Positions 36,062 to 45,650 of a stretch of DNA of 64,000 nucleotides are shown piece by piece. A program made the translations under genes and the position numbers. Positions within the stretch are counted from its first letter, which is position 1. Every line of letters begins with the position of its first letter. The notes beneath the pieces were generated by a model. That model was not told the origin of the DNA. It saw only the letters and a list, made by a program, of their open reading frames with translations, and ran no database searches. This DNA comes from Brevibacillus_H sp041920465 (GTDB lineage: Bacteria; Bacillota; Bacilli; Brevibacillales; Brevibacillaceae). The stretch spans positions 186,001 to 250,000 of the forward strand of contig JBHGXW010000020.1 of the NCBI GenBank assembly GCA_041920465.1, written 5' to 3'.

Positions 36062-36098
36062 AAAAAAAGCCCAACCCCTTGCATTCAAGGAATTGGGC
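36062..36098 (-). terminator. Terminator of the purCSQLFMN operon
   Basis: A stem of GCCCAATTCCTTG with GCAAGGGGTTGGGC-type pairing, then TTTTTTT on the minus strand, 20 bases after purN. It marks purN as the end of this pur unit. Confidence 0.9.
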
Positions 36099-36117
36099 AT
36101 ATATCAGGCGAAAAAAA

Positions 36118-36720
36118 TTATCCGCGAATGACACGGCGGCCATTCAAAGCAATTTTCCCTTTGCTTATCTCTTGCAGCACTTCCACCAACAAAGCGTGTT
36201 CAACCGGATGAATCCGCTTGGCCAAGGTTTCGGCTGTATCGTGCTCTTCTACCGGTACGGGTACTTGAGCGATGATCGGACCTGTATCCAAACCAGCGTC
36301 GACAAAGTGAACCGTAACCCCCGTACATTTGACCCCGTATTCGATCGCCTGGCCAATCGCATCTTTGCCGGTGAAGGCCGGAAGCAGGGACGGGTGCAAG
36401 TTAATCATGCGTCCGCCAAATGCTTCGAGGAGAACCGATCCGATAAGTCGCATGTAGCCGGCCAACACGATGAATGAAATTCCGGCAGCTTCCAAGCGGC
36501 TGACAATTTCGGTCTCGAATGCGGCTTTATCCGCATAATCCTTGGGACGAAACGCAAACACGGGAACTCCTAACCGTTCGGCCCGCTGGATGACGTATGC
36601 TTCCGGTTTGTCGCATACCAGGAGCGCCACCTCTGCATCAGGCAGGCGTCCATCTCTCGTTGCCTCCACAATAGACTCAAAATTGGAGCCGCTGCCGGAA
36701 GCAAAAACGGCCAGCCTCAT
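36118..36720 (-). CDS. purN: Phosphoribosylglycinamide formyltransferase PurN
   Basis: 10-formyl-THF-dependent step 3 of purine synthesis. The 200-residue product starts MRLAVFASGSGSNFESI and has the catalytic region MINLHPSLLPAFTGKDA (His of HPSLLP) and VHFVDAGLDTGPII with the essential Asp. ATG 36720 overlaps the purM stop (ATGA) with GGGGTGG upstream; a TTG two codons earlier is unlikely. Last gene of the operon, followed by a strong terminator; in B. subtilis purH would come next. Confidence 0.97.
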   Translation of the reverse strand: MRLAVFASGSGSNFESIVEATRDGRLPDAEVALLVCDKPEAYVIQRAERLGVPVFAFRPKDYADKAAFETEIVSRLEAAGISFIVLAGYMRLIGSVLLEAFGGRMINLHPSLLPAFTGKDAIGQAIEYGVKCTGVTVHFVDAGLDTGPIIAQVPVPVEEHDTAETLAKRIHPVEHALLVEVLQEISKGKIALNGRRVIRG

Positions 36721-37760
36721 CGCCAAGCCACCCCGCCGTAAACGACACCTTGATCGCCTTGAGATATTCGACCGATCAGATACGCTTGTTCCCCCATTTG
36801 TTCCAGCTCTTGAATGATCGGAACCGCATCTTCATTCTTCACTGCCAGCACCATGCCGATTCCCATGTTAAAAGTGCGGAACATCTCCTGACGCGCAACT
36901 TTTCCCAATTCCTCCACGAGCGAAAAAATGGGCGGGATCGGCCAGGAACCGTAGTCGATTTCAGCCTGGGTACCGGCAGGAAGGACTCGCGGAATGTTTT
37001 CGGTAAAGCCGCCGCCGGTAATATGAGCCATCGCTTTCACTTCATACCGTTCCAAAAGCTTCAAGATTGGCTTCACATAAATTTTGGTCGGAGTAAGCAG
37101 TTCTTCCCCTAATGTTTTCCCCAACGCGTCCACATGCTGACCGAGCGACATCTTGTGATCGGCCAAGAGCACCTTGCGCACCAATGAAAATCCGTTGGAG
37201 TGCACACCGCTGGAGCGGATTCCAATCAGCACATCTCCCGGCACGACGCTTTTGCCGTCAATGATTTTAGGTTCATCCACCACACCAACGGTAAATCCGG
37301 CAATGTCGTACTCACCTTCCGCGTACATGCCTGGCATTTCCGCCGTCTCGCCGCCAATCAGCGAACAGCCTGCTTGTGCACAGCCGTCGGCAATCCCTTT
37401 GACGATCGCTTCGATTTTTTCGGGAACAACTTTGTCGCAGGCTAAATAATCAAGGAAAAACAGAGGCTCCGCTCCCTGTACAACCACATCGTTGACACAC
37501 ATGGCAACAGCATCGATGCCGATTGTGTCATGTTTATCCATGGCAAAAGCAATCTTCAGCTTGGTGCCAACGCCATCTGTACCGGACACAAGAATCGGGT
37601 TCTCGTACTTCTTCGCATTCAGCTTAAACAAGGCGCCGAAACCGCCAAGATCGGTCATCACTTCCGGGCGGAACGTGCGCTTTACATGTTTTTTCATTCT
37701 TTCTACCGCTTCGTTGCCTGCCTGGATGTCTACCCCGGCCTGCTTGTAAACATCACTCAT
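36717..37760 (-). CDS. purM: Phosphoribosylformylglycinamidine cyclo-ligase PurM
   Basis: AIR synthetase, step 5. The 347-residue product starts MSDVYKQAGVDIQAGNEAV, has the ATP-binding VSGTDGVGTKLKIA, GGETAEMPGMY and GGGFTENIPRVLP motifs. ATG 37760 has GAGGAGGGG six bases upstream; an upstream TTG at 37784 is rejected. It overlaps purN by four bases and lies 17 bases after purF. Confidence 0.97.
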   Translation of the reverse strand: MSDVYKQAGVDIQAGNEAVERMKKHVKRTFRPEVMTDLGGFGALFKLNAKKYENPILVSGTDGVGTKLKIAFAMDKHDTIGIDAVAMCVNDVVVQGAEPLFFLDYLACDKVVPEKIEAIVKGIADGCAQAGCSLIGGETAEMPGMYAEGEYDIAGFTVGVVDEPKIIDGKSVVPGDVLIGIRSSGVHSNGFSLVRKVLLADHKMSLGQHVDALGKTLGEELLTPTKIYVKPILKLLERYEVKAMAHITGGGFTENIPRVLPAGTQAEIDYGSWPIPPIFSLVEELGKVARQEMFRTFNMGIGMVLAVKNEDAVPIIQELEQMGEQAYLIGRISQGDQGVVYGGVAWR

Positions 37761-37777
37761 GGTTTCCCCTCCTCTAA

Positions 37778-39196
37778 CTAACACTTGGCTGTCGGCAATG
37801 CAGACTCAAACTCGATTTCCGTTGGGTACTTCCCAGTAAAGCACGCCAGACAATGACCGCGCAGCGGCCCTTCATCCTTGCGTCCAATCGCCTCAATCAT
37901 CCCTTCCACAGACAAGAAGGAAAGCGAGTCAGCGCCGATAAACTGGCGAATCTCTTCTACCGACTTGGTAGCCGCAATCAATTCTTCGCGTGTCGATGTG
38001 TCAATTCCGTAGAAGCAGGGATTCATCACCGGCGGAGAGCTGATCCGAACGTGTACTTCCGTAGCTCCGGCATCACGCAGCATCTGGACGATCCGCCCGC
38101 TTGTCGTGCCGCGGACAATCGAGTCGTCAATCATAACCACCCGTTTTCCTTCCACTACCTTGCGAACGGCAGACAGCTTCATGTAGACACCGCGCTCACG
38201 CATCTCCTGTGTCGGTTGAATAAATGTGCGTCCTACATAGCGGTTTTTGATCAGTCCCAGCTCATACGGGATTCCTGTCGCTTCCGCAAAGCCGATCGCC
38301 GCCGAAATGCTGGAATCCGGCACACCGGTCACTACGTCCGCTTCAACCGGCGCTTCCAAGGCAAGCCGTTTGCCCAATCGCTTACGGGCCATATGCACGT
38401 TAATCTCGTCAATGTCGCTGTCCGGACGGGCAAAGTAAATATATTCGAACGTACAAATGGAGCGTTCCCTTTTCTCGGCAAAAAAACTGGAATGCACGCC
38501 TGTTTCGTCTACCACGATTAACTCGCCTGGCTGAACTTCCCGCCAGTATTCGGCGCCAATGATGTCAAACGCGCAGGTTTCGGAAGCGACACAAACCGCA
38601 TCGCCAATACGTCCGAGCGAGAGCGGCCGAAGACCATTGGGATCAAGCGCGATGACCAGTTGCTTTTCGTTCATCACAAGCAGCGCATAAGCTCCTTTGA
38701 TATGCTGAAGCGCTTCTTTCACCGCTGACGGCAGATCACTTTTTTTGGAACGGGCAATTAAATGTCCGATAACTTCTGTATCGCTTGTCGTTTGAAAAAT
38801 GGAGCCTTGGCTTTCCAACTCCTTGCGCATCGACGCCGCGTTCACCAGGTTGCCGTTATGCGCGACCGCCATGCTCCCGTGTGCATAGCGGAAAAAAAGC
38901 GGCTGCGCGTTCTCAATTTTACTGGAACCGGCCGTCGTATAGCGGGTATGGCCAATCGCGATATGGCCGCTGAACTTCTCCAGATCCCCTTTGCCGAACG
39001 CTTCGCTGACCAGTCCCATTCCGCGGTGCTTGTACCATTTCTCACCGTCAGAAGCGCACATGCCCGCGCTTTCCTGGCCGCGATGCTGGAGGGCATGCAG
39101 CCCAAGATAGGTTAGCTGGGCTGCATCCTTATGGTTATAGATACCAAATACGCCGCATTCCTCGTTTAATTTGTCCCAGATTATCCGATCAAACAT
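37778..39196 (-). CDS. purF: Amidophosphoribosyltransferase PurF
   Basis: The committing step: PRPP plus glutamine to phosphoribosylamine. The 472-residue product has a 13-residue propeptide before the nucleophile Cys14 (EE-CGVFGIY). The glutaminase domain has HRGQESAGM; the PRTase loop is VVMIDDSIVRGTTSG. Four cysteines in ERSICTFEY, MNPCFYGI and GHCLACFTG match the 4Fe-4S ligands of B. subtilis PurF, an oxygen-sensitive stability switch. The start overlaps purL by 16 bases. Confidence 0.97.
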   Translation of the reverse strand: MFDRIIWDKLNEECGVFGIYNHKDAAQLTYLGLHALQHRGQESAGMCASDGEKWYKHRGMGLVSEAFGKGDLEKFSGHIAIGHTRYTTAGSSKIENAQPLFFRYAHGSMAVAHNGNLVNAASMRKELESQGSIFQTTSDTEVIGHLIARSKKSDLPSAVKEALQHIKGAYALLVMNEKQLVIALDPNGLRPLSLGRIGDAVCVASETCAFDIIGAEYWREVQPGELIVVDETGVHSSFFAEKRERSICTFEYIYFARPDSDIDEINVHMARKRLGKRLALEAPVEADVVTGVPDSSISAAIGFAEATGIPYELGLIKNRYVGRTFIQPTQEMRERGVYMKLSAVRKVVEGKRVVMIDDSIVRGTTSGRIVQMLRDAGATEVHVRISSPPVMNPCFYGIDTSTREELIAATKSVEEIRQFIGADSLSFLSVEGMIEAIGRKDEGPLRGHCLACFTGKYPTEIEFESALPTAKC

Positions 39197-41421
39197 GGAA
39201 TCGCATCCTTCCAGGCAGCTTTCAGATCAGAAATCGGTGCATTGACAGCATCTTCACCGTTGATCTTCACCACCAGACGTTCACCGCCTGTTTTTCCAAT
39301 CTCCGTGCATGGAACATTCATTTCTTCAGCCAATGCTTTTATTTTATCCGCGTGCTCAGGTTTCACGCTCAGGAGAATCCGCGATTGTGATTCACTGAAT
39401 AAGAAGATATCCGGACGAAGCGGAGTTTCTGCTGCAATGGTTGCTCCCAATCCGTTTTCGAAGCAGCTTTCGGCTACGGCTACGCCCAACCCGCCCTCAG
39501 ACAAATCGTGAGCCGATTGGACAAGACCTTCACGAATTGCCTTCAGAACGAGCTGCTGCAGCTTTGCTTCTTTATCAAGGTCAATTTGCGGAGGACGGCC
39601 GGCAATCGTACCTTTCACCAGCTTCTGATATTCGCTGCCGCCCAGTTCGGCAAAGGTTTCGCCCAAGAGAATGATCGTGTCGCCTGCTTGTTTGAAGTAT
39701 TGAGTCGTAATATGATCAACATCGGTAATTAAACCAACCATTCCCACAACAGGGGTCGGATAGATCGCATCGCCGGAGCGCTCGTTGTAGAACGATACGT
39801 TACCGCCAATAACCGGAGCGTTCAGGGCAGTACAAGCAGCACTCATCCCGTCAACAGCCTTTTCGAATTGCCAGAACACCTCTGGTTTGTCAGGACTGCC
39901 GAAGTTCAGGCAGTCCGTAATCGCAAGCGGCTCAGCTCCGGAGCAAACCACGTTGCGGGCAGACTCGGCTACGGCAATCGCTCCGCCCGCTTCAGGATCA
40001 AGGTAAACATATCGTCCATTGCAATCGGTGCTCATCGCAAGCGCTTTGCAGGTGCCGCGGATCAACACGACAGCCGCGTCAGAGCCAGGTTTTACGGCAG
40101 TTGAAGCACGGACGATATGGTCATATTGTTCATACACATAATGCTTGTTGGCTACAGTCGGTTGAGACAAAATCTCGGTTAAAGTCTGATTCAAATCAGC
40201 TGGCACCGGCAGATCGGTCGTGTCTACGTTCGCGTTTGCTTCGTAGTAGGCCGGCACGCGGGAAGGCTTGTGATAAACCGGAGCATCTTCCGCTAACGTG
40301 TCTACCGGAACGTTGGCCACTACTTCCCCTTTGTGAATCAGGCGAAGCATGCCGTCATCCGTTACGCGGCCGACAACGGCGGAATGAAGGCCCCATTTGT
40401 CAAACAGGGCTTTCACTTCATCCTCGCGCCCTTTTTGCACAACCACCAGCATGCGTTCCTGCGATTCGGACAGCATCATTTCATACGGAGTCATGCCTTC
40501 TTCCCGCTGCGGCACCAGATCAAGGTTCATCTCGATTCCGTTGCCTGCCTTGGAAGCCATCTCCGAGCTGGAAGAGGTGAGCCCGGCAGCGCCCATGTCC
40601 TGAATGCCGACAACCGCTCCTGACGCAATCAATTCCAGACACGCCTCAAGCAATAGTTTTTCCATAAACGGATCGCCTACTTGCACAGCAGGACGTTTCT
40701 TTTCGGATTCTTCGTTAAGCTCTTCGGAAGCGAAGGTAGCGCCGTGAATACCGTCACGGCCAGTGCTTGCCCCAACGTAAATCACCGGATTCCCGATGCC
40801 TTTCGCTACACCCTTTTGAATTTTGTCATGGTCGATCAAACCGACGCACATCGCGTTGACAAGCGGATTGCCTTCATAAGTCGGATCAAAGTTCACTTCT
40901 CCTCCGACAGTGGGAATCCCGATACAGTTTCCGTAACCGGCGATCCCGGCCACTACATGTTCGAACAGGTATTTGACGCGCGGTGTGTTTAATTCACCGA
41001 AGCGAAGCGAGTTTAACAGCGCAATCGGACGGGCACCCATGGAAAACACGTCACGGATAATTCCGCCTACACCGGTAGCCGCTCCCTGATACGGTTCAAT
41101 CGCGGACGGGTGGTTGTGGCTCTCGATTTTGAACACAACGGCTTGATTATCGCCAATATCAACAATCCCCGCACCTTCGCCTGGTCCCTGCAGGACACGC
41201 GGCCCTTTGGTCGGAAAGCGGCGGAGGACAGGCTTGGAATTTTTGTAAGAGCAATGCTCAGACCACATCACGCTGTACAGACCCGTCTCTGTCCAGTTTG
41301 GTTGACGTCCAATCAATTCGACGATGCGGTTGTACTCCTCGTCAGTCAGACCAATCTCAGCATATAAACGTTGTTCGGCAATTTGAGCCGGAGTTGGTTC
41401 TTTAAGCGTGAGCTGTGACAC
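39181..41421 (-). CDS. purL: FGAM synthase subunit PurL (small type)
   Basis: The synthetase subunit of the PurSQL complex, making FGAM from FGAR (746 residues, the short form that needs PurS and PurQ). It has TGLYSVMWSEHCSYKNSKP, FKIESHNHPSAIEPY, GGIIRDVFSMGARPI and the C-terminal SAHDLSEGGLGVA. GTG 41421 follows GGAGGG by nine bases. It overlaps purQ by 20 bases and purF by 16, so translation is coupled. Confidence 0.97.
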   Translation of the reverse strand: MSQLTLKEPTPAQIAEQRLYAEIGLTDEEYNRIVELIGRQPNWTETGLYSVMWSEHCSYKNSKPVLRRFPTKGPRVLQGPGEGAGIVDIGDNQAVVFKIESHNHPSAIEPYQGAATGVGGIIRDVFSMGARPIALLNSLRFGELNTPRVKYLFEHVVAGIAGYGNCIGIPTVGGEVNFDPTYEGNPLVNAMCVGLIDHDKIQKGVAKGIGNPVIYVGASTGRDGIHGATFASEELNEESEKKRPAVQVGDPFMEKLLLEACLELIASGAVVGIQDMGAAGLTSSSSEMASKAGNGIEMNLDLVPQREEGMTPYEMMLSESQERMLVVVQKGREDEVKALFDKWGLHSAVVGRVTDDGMLRLIHKGEVVANVPVDTLAEDAPVYHKPSRVPAYYEANANVDTTDLPVPADLNQTLTEILSQPTVANKHYVYEQYDHIVRASTAVKPGSDAAVVLIRGTCKALAMSTDCNGRYVYLDPEAGGAIAVAESARNVVCSGAEPLAITDCLNFGSPDKPEVFWQFEKAVDGMSAACTALNAPVIGGNVSFYNERSGDAIYPTPVVGMVGLITDVDHITTQYFKQAGDTIILLGETFAELGGSEYQKLVKGTIAGRPPQIDLDKEAKLQQLVLKAIREGLVQSAHDLSEGGLGVAVAESCFENGLGATIAAETPLRPDIFLFSESQSRILLSVKPEHADKIKALAEEMNVPCTEIGKTGGERLVVKINGEDAVNAPISDLKAAWKDAIPCLIG

Positions 41422-42094
41422 CGTTACGTTCCCTCCAAGTCTTTAAAATAGAAGCAAAAATTCGTTTGCCGTCATCTGAACTCATCCACTTGTGAACCGC
41501 GCGTTCCGGATGCGGCATCATGCCCAAGACATTGCCTCGTTCATTCATAATTCCGGCTATATGGTCAATGGAACCGTTCGGATTTTCCCCATCATAGCGG
41601 AAAATAATTTGATTGTTCTCTTTCAGCTTGGCTAATGTTTCTTCGTCACAGAAATAGTTGCCTTCTCCATGAGCAATCGGAATCTGAATCACTTCACCGG
41701 CACCGTATTCGCGGGTAAATGGCGTTTGATTGTTCTCAACCCGCAGCGGAACCAGCTTGCAGCGGTATTTCAACGTTTTGTTGCGCAGCATGGCGCCAGG
41801 GAGCAACCCGGCTTCCAGCAAAATTTGGAATCCGTTGCAGACTCCCATAATCAGTTTTCCTTCTTCTGCTGCTTTCATCACTTGTTCCATCACCGGTGAA
41901 AAACGGGCAACCGCACCGCAGCGCAGGTAATCCCCGTAGGAGAACCCTCCCGGCAGCAGGATGACGTCGTATGGGGACAGATCGGTTGCGGTATGCCAAA
42001 CGTAGTCAACCGGAACCCCCATTACATCTTCCACGGCGTTGTACATGTCGACATCGGCGTTGGAGCCTGGAAAAACGATGACGGCTACTCGCAT
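41402..42094 (-). CDS. purQ: FGAM synthase glutaminase subunit PurQ
   Basis: A class I glutamine amidotransferase feeding ammonia to PurL (230 residues). It starts MRVAVIVFPGSNADVDMYNA, has the nucleophile in GVCNGFQIL near residue 87 and the catalytic His/Glu in MMPHPERAV near residue 205. The ATG at 42094 follows GGAGGG; the purS stop lies within that leader. Confidence 0.97.
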   Translation of the reverse strand: MRVAVIVFPGSNADVDMYNAVEDVMGVPVDYVWHTATDLSPYDVILLPGGFSYGDYLRCGAVARFSPVMEQVMKAAEEGKLIMGVCNGFQILLEAGLLPGAMLRNKTLKYRCKLVPLRVENNQTPFTREYGAGEVIQIPIAHGEGNYFCDEETLAKLKENNQIIFRYDGENPNGSIDHIAGIMNERGNVLGMMPHPERAVHKWMSSDDGKRIFASILKTWRERNGVTAHA

Positions 42095-42099
42095 ATGTT

Positions 42100-42348
42100 T
42101 TAGCCCTCCACAATTTCAAAACGATAGTTTTCGATAACGGTATTCGCCAAAAGCTTTTCGCACATTTCACGGACTCTCTCTTCCGCCTGGGCGCGTTCTT
42201 TGGCTTCAATCTTCAACTCCATGAACTTGCCGATTCGCACATCGTTTACTTCATCGAAACCAAGGCTGTGCAGCGCACCTTTGACTGCATGTCCCTGAGG
42301 GTCCAATACGCTCTCCCGCAGTGTTACATAAACAAGTACTTTAAACAT
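42100..42348 (-). CDS. purS: FGAM synthase subunit PurS
   Basis: An 82-residue structural subunit that brings PurQ and PurL together. It has VYVTLRESVLDPQGHAVKGAL and LGFDEVNDVRIGKFMEL (shown in part), the whole-family signature. Its ATG lies within the last codons of purC (8-base overlap), so expression is coupled. Confidence 0.96.
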   Translation of the reverse strand: MFKVLVYVTLRESVLDPQGHAVKGALHSLGFDEVNDVRIGKFMELKIEAKERAQAEERVREMCEKLLANTVIENYRFEIVEG

Positions 42349-43060
42349 TGGTTACTCCTCCTAATCGACGCAACATTTCTTGATAAGCTTCTTCAATATT
42401 TCCCAAATCGCGGCGGAAGCGATCTTTGTCCAACTTTTCTTTTGTATCCGCATCCCAGAAACGGCATGTGTCCGGCGAAATTTCATCTGCCAACAATATG
42501 TTGCCATCCTGCGTGCGTCCAAATTCCAATTTGAAATCAACCAGAATCACTTTTCGTTCCGCGAGGTATGCTTGCAGAATCTCGTTCACCTTGAGTGCCA
42601 GTTCCTCGATTTGTGCCAGGTCCGCTTCACTGGCCAGACCCAACAAACGGATATGGGAGTTGTTCACCAGCGGGTCGCCCAATGCGTCATTTTTGTAATA
42701 AAATTCAACTACTGTACGCTCCAGCGCAGTGCCTTCCTCCAAGCCCAAACGTTTCGCCAGAGAGCCGGCAGCAATGTTACGCACAACAACTTCAAGGGGA
42801 ATAATATTTACCTGACGCACCAGTTGTTCATTGGCGGACAGCAGCTTCACGAAATGATTGTCTATTCCGTGGTCCTTTAACAACTGAAAAAAGATAGAGG
42901 TGATCTTGTTGTTCAGTTCACCTTTCCCAAGGATAGTGGCTTTTTTTTCGCCATTAAAGGCAGTTGCATCATCTTTATACTCAACCCAGAATAAATTTTG
43001 TTCAGAAGTCCGATAAATCCGTTTCGCCTTACCTTCATACAGTAGTTCCTGTTTTTCCAC
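42341..43060 (-). CDS. purC: SAICAR synthetase PurC
   Basis: Joins aspartate to CAIR with ATP. The 239-residue product has LLYEGKAKRIY, VVRNIAAGSLAKRLG, KLEFGR and LADEISPDTCRFWD, all family signatures. I chose GTG 43060, eight bases after AAAGGGG; a TTG at 43090 would place ten extra residues in the leader. It is first in purCSQLFMN here, with its own promoter, because a 4-kb insertion separates it from purB. Confidence 0.97.
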   Translation of the reverse strand: MEKQELLYEGKAKRIYRTSEQNLFWVEYKDDATAFNGEKKATILGKGELNNKITSIFFQLLKDHGIDNHFVKLLSANEQLVRQVNIIPLEVVVRNIAAGSLAKRLGLEEGTALERTVVEFYYKNDALGDPLVNNSHIRLLGLASEADLAQIEELALKVNEILQAYLAERKVILVDFKLEFGRTQDGNILLADEISPDTCRFWDADTKEKLDKDRFRRDLGNIEEAYQEMLRRLGGVTNV

Positions 43061-43103
43061 CAGGAATTCCCCTTTCGCCTTGATATTCAACTGAATTTTA
43101 GTT

Positions 43104-43193
43104 ATTCACGAACATTATACTTGTATTAAAACATAAATATACGCATTTTTCAACGAATAAACGAGAATCTCGCTTCGACAAATGTTCGGGATT
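43104..43193 (-). promoter_or_regulatory. purC promoter with two PurBox pairs
   Basis: TTGAAA (43148-43153) and TTTAAT (43125-43130), 17 bases apart on the minus strand. Pair 1: core CGAA at 43109 with degenerate TACG at 43140, the first just downstream of the -10, exactly as at purH. Pair 2: core CGAA at 43154 with TTCG at 43185 (AATGTTCGGGATTT), upstream of the -35. All core distances are 31 bases. The region also lies upstream of the divergent alcohol dehydrogenase gene, which may fall under the same repressor. Confidence 0.75.
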
Positions 43194-43296
43194 TGGATGT
43201 GTGTTATTTTTTTCGTTGTCTTTCTTGTGATATGTTACAATAATCCATGTAAAAAATTTTTTTCTGAAACCAACAAGAAGGTATGGTGATGTAGGC

Positions 43297-44496
43297 GTGT
43301 TTCCATTCGAGGTGACGTTTCCAACCCGGGTGATTTTCGGGACGGGAGTACACGTACGAATCGGCAAAGAAGCAAAAACCATTGGACACAAAGCATTACT
43401 CGTTACCGGCGGAAAATCGGCCAAGTCTACCGGACTGTTGGACTCGGTCATCCGCATGCTGGAGCAAGAACAAGTGGAATATGTCCTGTTTGATCGGGTC
43501 GAACCCAATCCGCGGACAACTACGGTTGACAGCGGCGCACAATCAGTAAAGGAGCATGATTGTGATTTTATCATCGCGCTCGGCGGCGGCTCCGTCATGG
43601 ATGCAGCCAAAGCCATTGCCGCATCCGCAGCTTATGACCGCCCGATTTATGATTTCATGCGCGGGAATCCGCAAGCCTTATGGAAAGAACTTTTGCCAGT
43701 CCAACGCGCTCTGCCGATCATGACGATTCCAACTGTGGCGGCGACCGGTTCGGAAGCGAATAACATCAGCGTTCTGACTCATTGGGAAACGCATGAAAAG
43801 TCATCCATCTCAGGGCCTGGACTATATCCGCAAGTGGCCATCCTTGATCCATCCCTTACATACACGGTTCCGGCACATGTGACGGCAGAAGCTTGCGCCG
43901 ATATTTTTTCGCATTTGTACGAAGCTTATCTGATTGATTCAGACAAGCAGACCGTTCAAGACGGATTTACCGAATCTTTGATCCGTCAGGTAGTCAAATA
44001 CGCCCGGATGGCAATGGATGATCCGACCAATGAGGAAGCGCGCAGCACGCTGCTTTGGACCAGCACATTGGCGATCAGCCCGTTTACCCTTGCCGGCCGA
44101 AACGGAGGCTACCCTTTGCATAAGGTGGAGCATACCGTCAGCGGTTTCTACGATATTGCCCACGGACGGGGACTTGCCATTCTTACCATTCCCTACTTCG
44201 AGCAAGTCATCTTGCCTGACCGTCCGGATCGGTTGGCGCGGATGGGCCGCGAGTGTTTTGGCATTATGGAACCAAACGACACCAAAGCGGCAAAAGCCAC
44301 AATCGAAGCAGTTGCCAAGTGGTTCCAACAACTTGATATTACCCAGCGCTTGGCTGACTTCGGCATTCCTCGTGAATCCCTTATTACAATGGCGCGAGAA
44401 TCGATTCGGACAGGGACACGCGGAGCCGATCATATTATGAGCTCCCGTCCTCTTTATGAATCAGATATCCTCTCCCTATATGAAGCATGCTTTTAA
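43297..44496 (+). CDS. Iron-containing alcohol dehydrogenase
   Basis: A 399-residue group III (iron) alcohol dehydrogenase. It has NAD-binding IALGGGSVMDAAKAIA near residue 92 and TIPTVAATGSE near 145; metal ligands are expected at the Asp/His of CADIFSHLYE and the two His of HKVEHTVSGFYDIAHGRGLA. It is closest by eye to the butanol-dehydrogenase/YugJ group. GTG 43297 has GGTGATGTAGG upstream. It is not part of purine synthesis; together with the aminopeptidase it forms a plus-strand insert between purC and the receptor gene. Substrate unknown. Confidence 0.92.
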   Translation: MFPFEVTFPTRVIFGTGVHVRIGKEAKTIGHKALLVTGGKSAKSTGLLDSVIRMLEQEQVEYVLFDRVEPNPRTTTVDSGAQSVKEHDCDFIIALGGGSVMDAAKAIAASAAYDRPIYDFMRGNPQALWKELLPVQRALPIMTIPTVAATGSEANNISVLTHWETHEKSSISGPGLYPQVAILDPSLTYTVPAHVTAEACADIFSHLYEAYLIDSDKQTVQDGFTESLIRQVVKYARMAMDDPTNEEARSTLLWTSTLAISPFTLAGRNGGYPLHKVEHTVSGFYDIAHGRGLAILTIPYFEQVILPDRPDRLARMGRECFGIMEPNDTKAAKATIEAVAKWFQQLDITQRLADFGIPRESLITMARESIRTGTRGADHIMSSRPLYESDILSLYEACF

Positions 44497-44533
44497 AAAT
44501 TCATTCCATACCAAGTAAAGAGGTGTAATCGAG

Positions 44534-45646
44534 ATGGATCCCCGTATTCAAGAACTGGCACAAAGACTGATTCGCTATTCCCTCAACCTGCAAAAGGGCG
44601 AAAAAGTGTTAATTGAAAACATCGGCCTGCAGACACCAATGGTGAAAGCTTTGGTTCGCGAGGCATTCGCCGTTGGTGCTTTGCCGTTGGTAACGGTTAA
44701 AGATCAGGAAATCATGCGCTCCCTGATCATGGGAACAACCGAAGAGCATATGGAGCTGATGGCAAAACACGAGCTTTCCCGCATGCAGGATGTGGACGCT
44801 TATGTGGCCGTCCGCGCTTTCGACAACATCAACGAATACTCTGACATCCCGGAAGAAAAAATGGGTCTCTACTCCCGCATCTTCTATAAGAAAGTGCACT
44901 TTGGCGAGCGCATCCCGAACAAACGCTGGGTCGTGCTCCGCTATCCGAACAAATCAATGGCCCAAGCAGCCAATATGAGTCTGGAAGGCTTCGAAGACTT
45001 CTATTTCTCCGTCTGCAACCTGGACTACTCCAAAATGTCCAAAGCGATGGACCCGCTTGTCGAACTGATGGACCGCACCGACCGCGTCCGGATCGTCGGG
45101 CCAAAAACCGATTTGAGCTTCTCCATCAAAGGCATCCCGACAATCAAATGCGACGGCAAGCTGAATATTCCGGACGGCGAATGCTATACGGCACCAGTCC
45201 GGGATTCCGTGGAAGGAACCATCTATTTCAATGCGCCGACCAATTACCACAGCACCTCGTTTACGGATATTCAGTTCACCTTCTCCAAAGGAAAAATTGT
45301 TGAAGCTACCAGCAGCAACACCAAAGTGTTAAACGAGATTCTCGACACGGACGAAGGCGCCCGCTACATCGGGGAATTCGCAATCGGCTTTAATCCTTAC
45401 ATCTTAAATCCGATGCAGGATATTTTGTTTGACGAAAAAATTGCCGGCAGCTTCCACTTCACTCCTGGCAATGCGTACGACATCGCAGACAACGGCAACC
45501 GCTCCTCTATACATTGGGATCTCGTCCAAATTCAGCGTCCGGAGTATGGCGGCGGAGAAATTTGGTTTGACGATGTGCTGATCCGCAAAGATGGCTTGTT
45601 CGTCCTGCCTGAACTGCAAGATTTGAATCCTGAGAACTTGAAGTAA
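44534..45646 (+). CDS. M29-family leucyl aminopeptidase
   Basis: A 370-residue cytoplasmic aminopeptidase of the AmpS/PepS/AmpT family. Family blocks include PDGECYTAPV (metal Glu near 221), GEFAIGFNP, AGSFHFTPGNAY (His/Asp region) and SSIHWDLVQIQ (His and Asp ligands). ATG 44534 follows AGAGGTGTAAT. It lies 37 bases after the alcohol dehydrogenase in the same direction. Because the neighbouring locus encodes a peptide signal and its receptor, this enzyme might trim or recycle imported peptides, but that is speculation from position. Confidence 0.92.
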   Translation: MDPRIQELAQRLIRYSLNLQKGEKVLIENIGLQTPMVKALVREAFAVGALPLVTVKDQEIMRSLIMGTTEEHMELMAKHELSRMQDVDAYVAVRAFDNINEYSDIPEEKMGLYSRIFYKKVHFGERIPNKRWVVLRYPNKSMAQAANMSLEGFEDFYFSVCNLDYSKMSKAMDPLVELMDRTDRVRIVGPKTDLSFSIKGIPTIKCDGKLNIPDGECYTAPVRDSVEGTIYFNAPTNYHSTSFTDIQFTFSKGKIVEATSSNTKVLNEILDTDEGARYIGEFAIGFNPYILNPMQDILFDEKIAGSFHFTPGNAYDIADNGNRSSIHWDLVQIQRPEYGGGEIWFDDVLIRKDGLFVLPELQDLNPENLK

Positions 45647-45650
45647 GCGT

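Noticed and set aside
43098..43616. 172-codon minus-strand frame over the start of the alcohol dehydrogenase
   Set aside because: Shadow of the dehydrogenase reading frame; runs through the purC control region.
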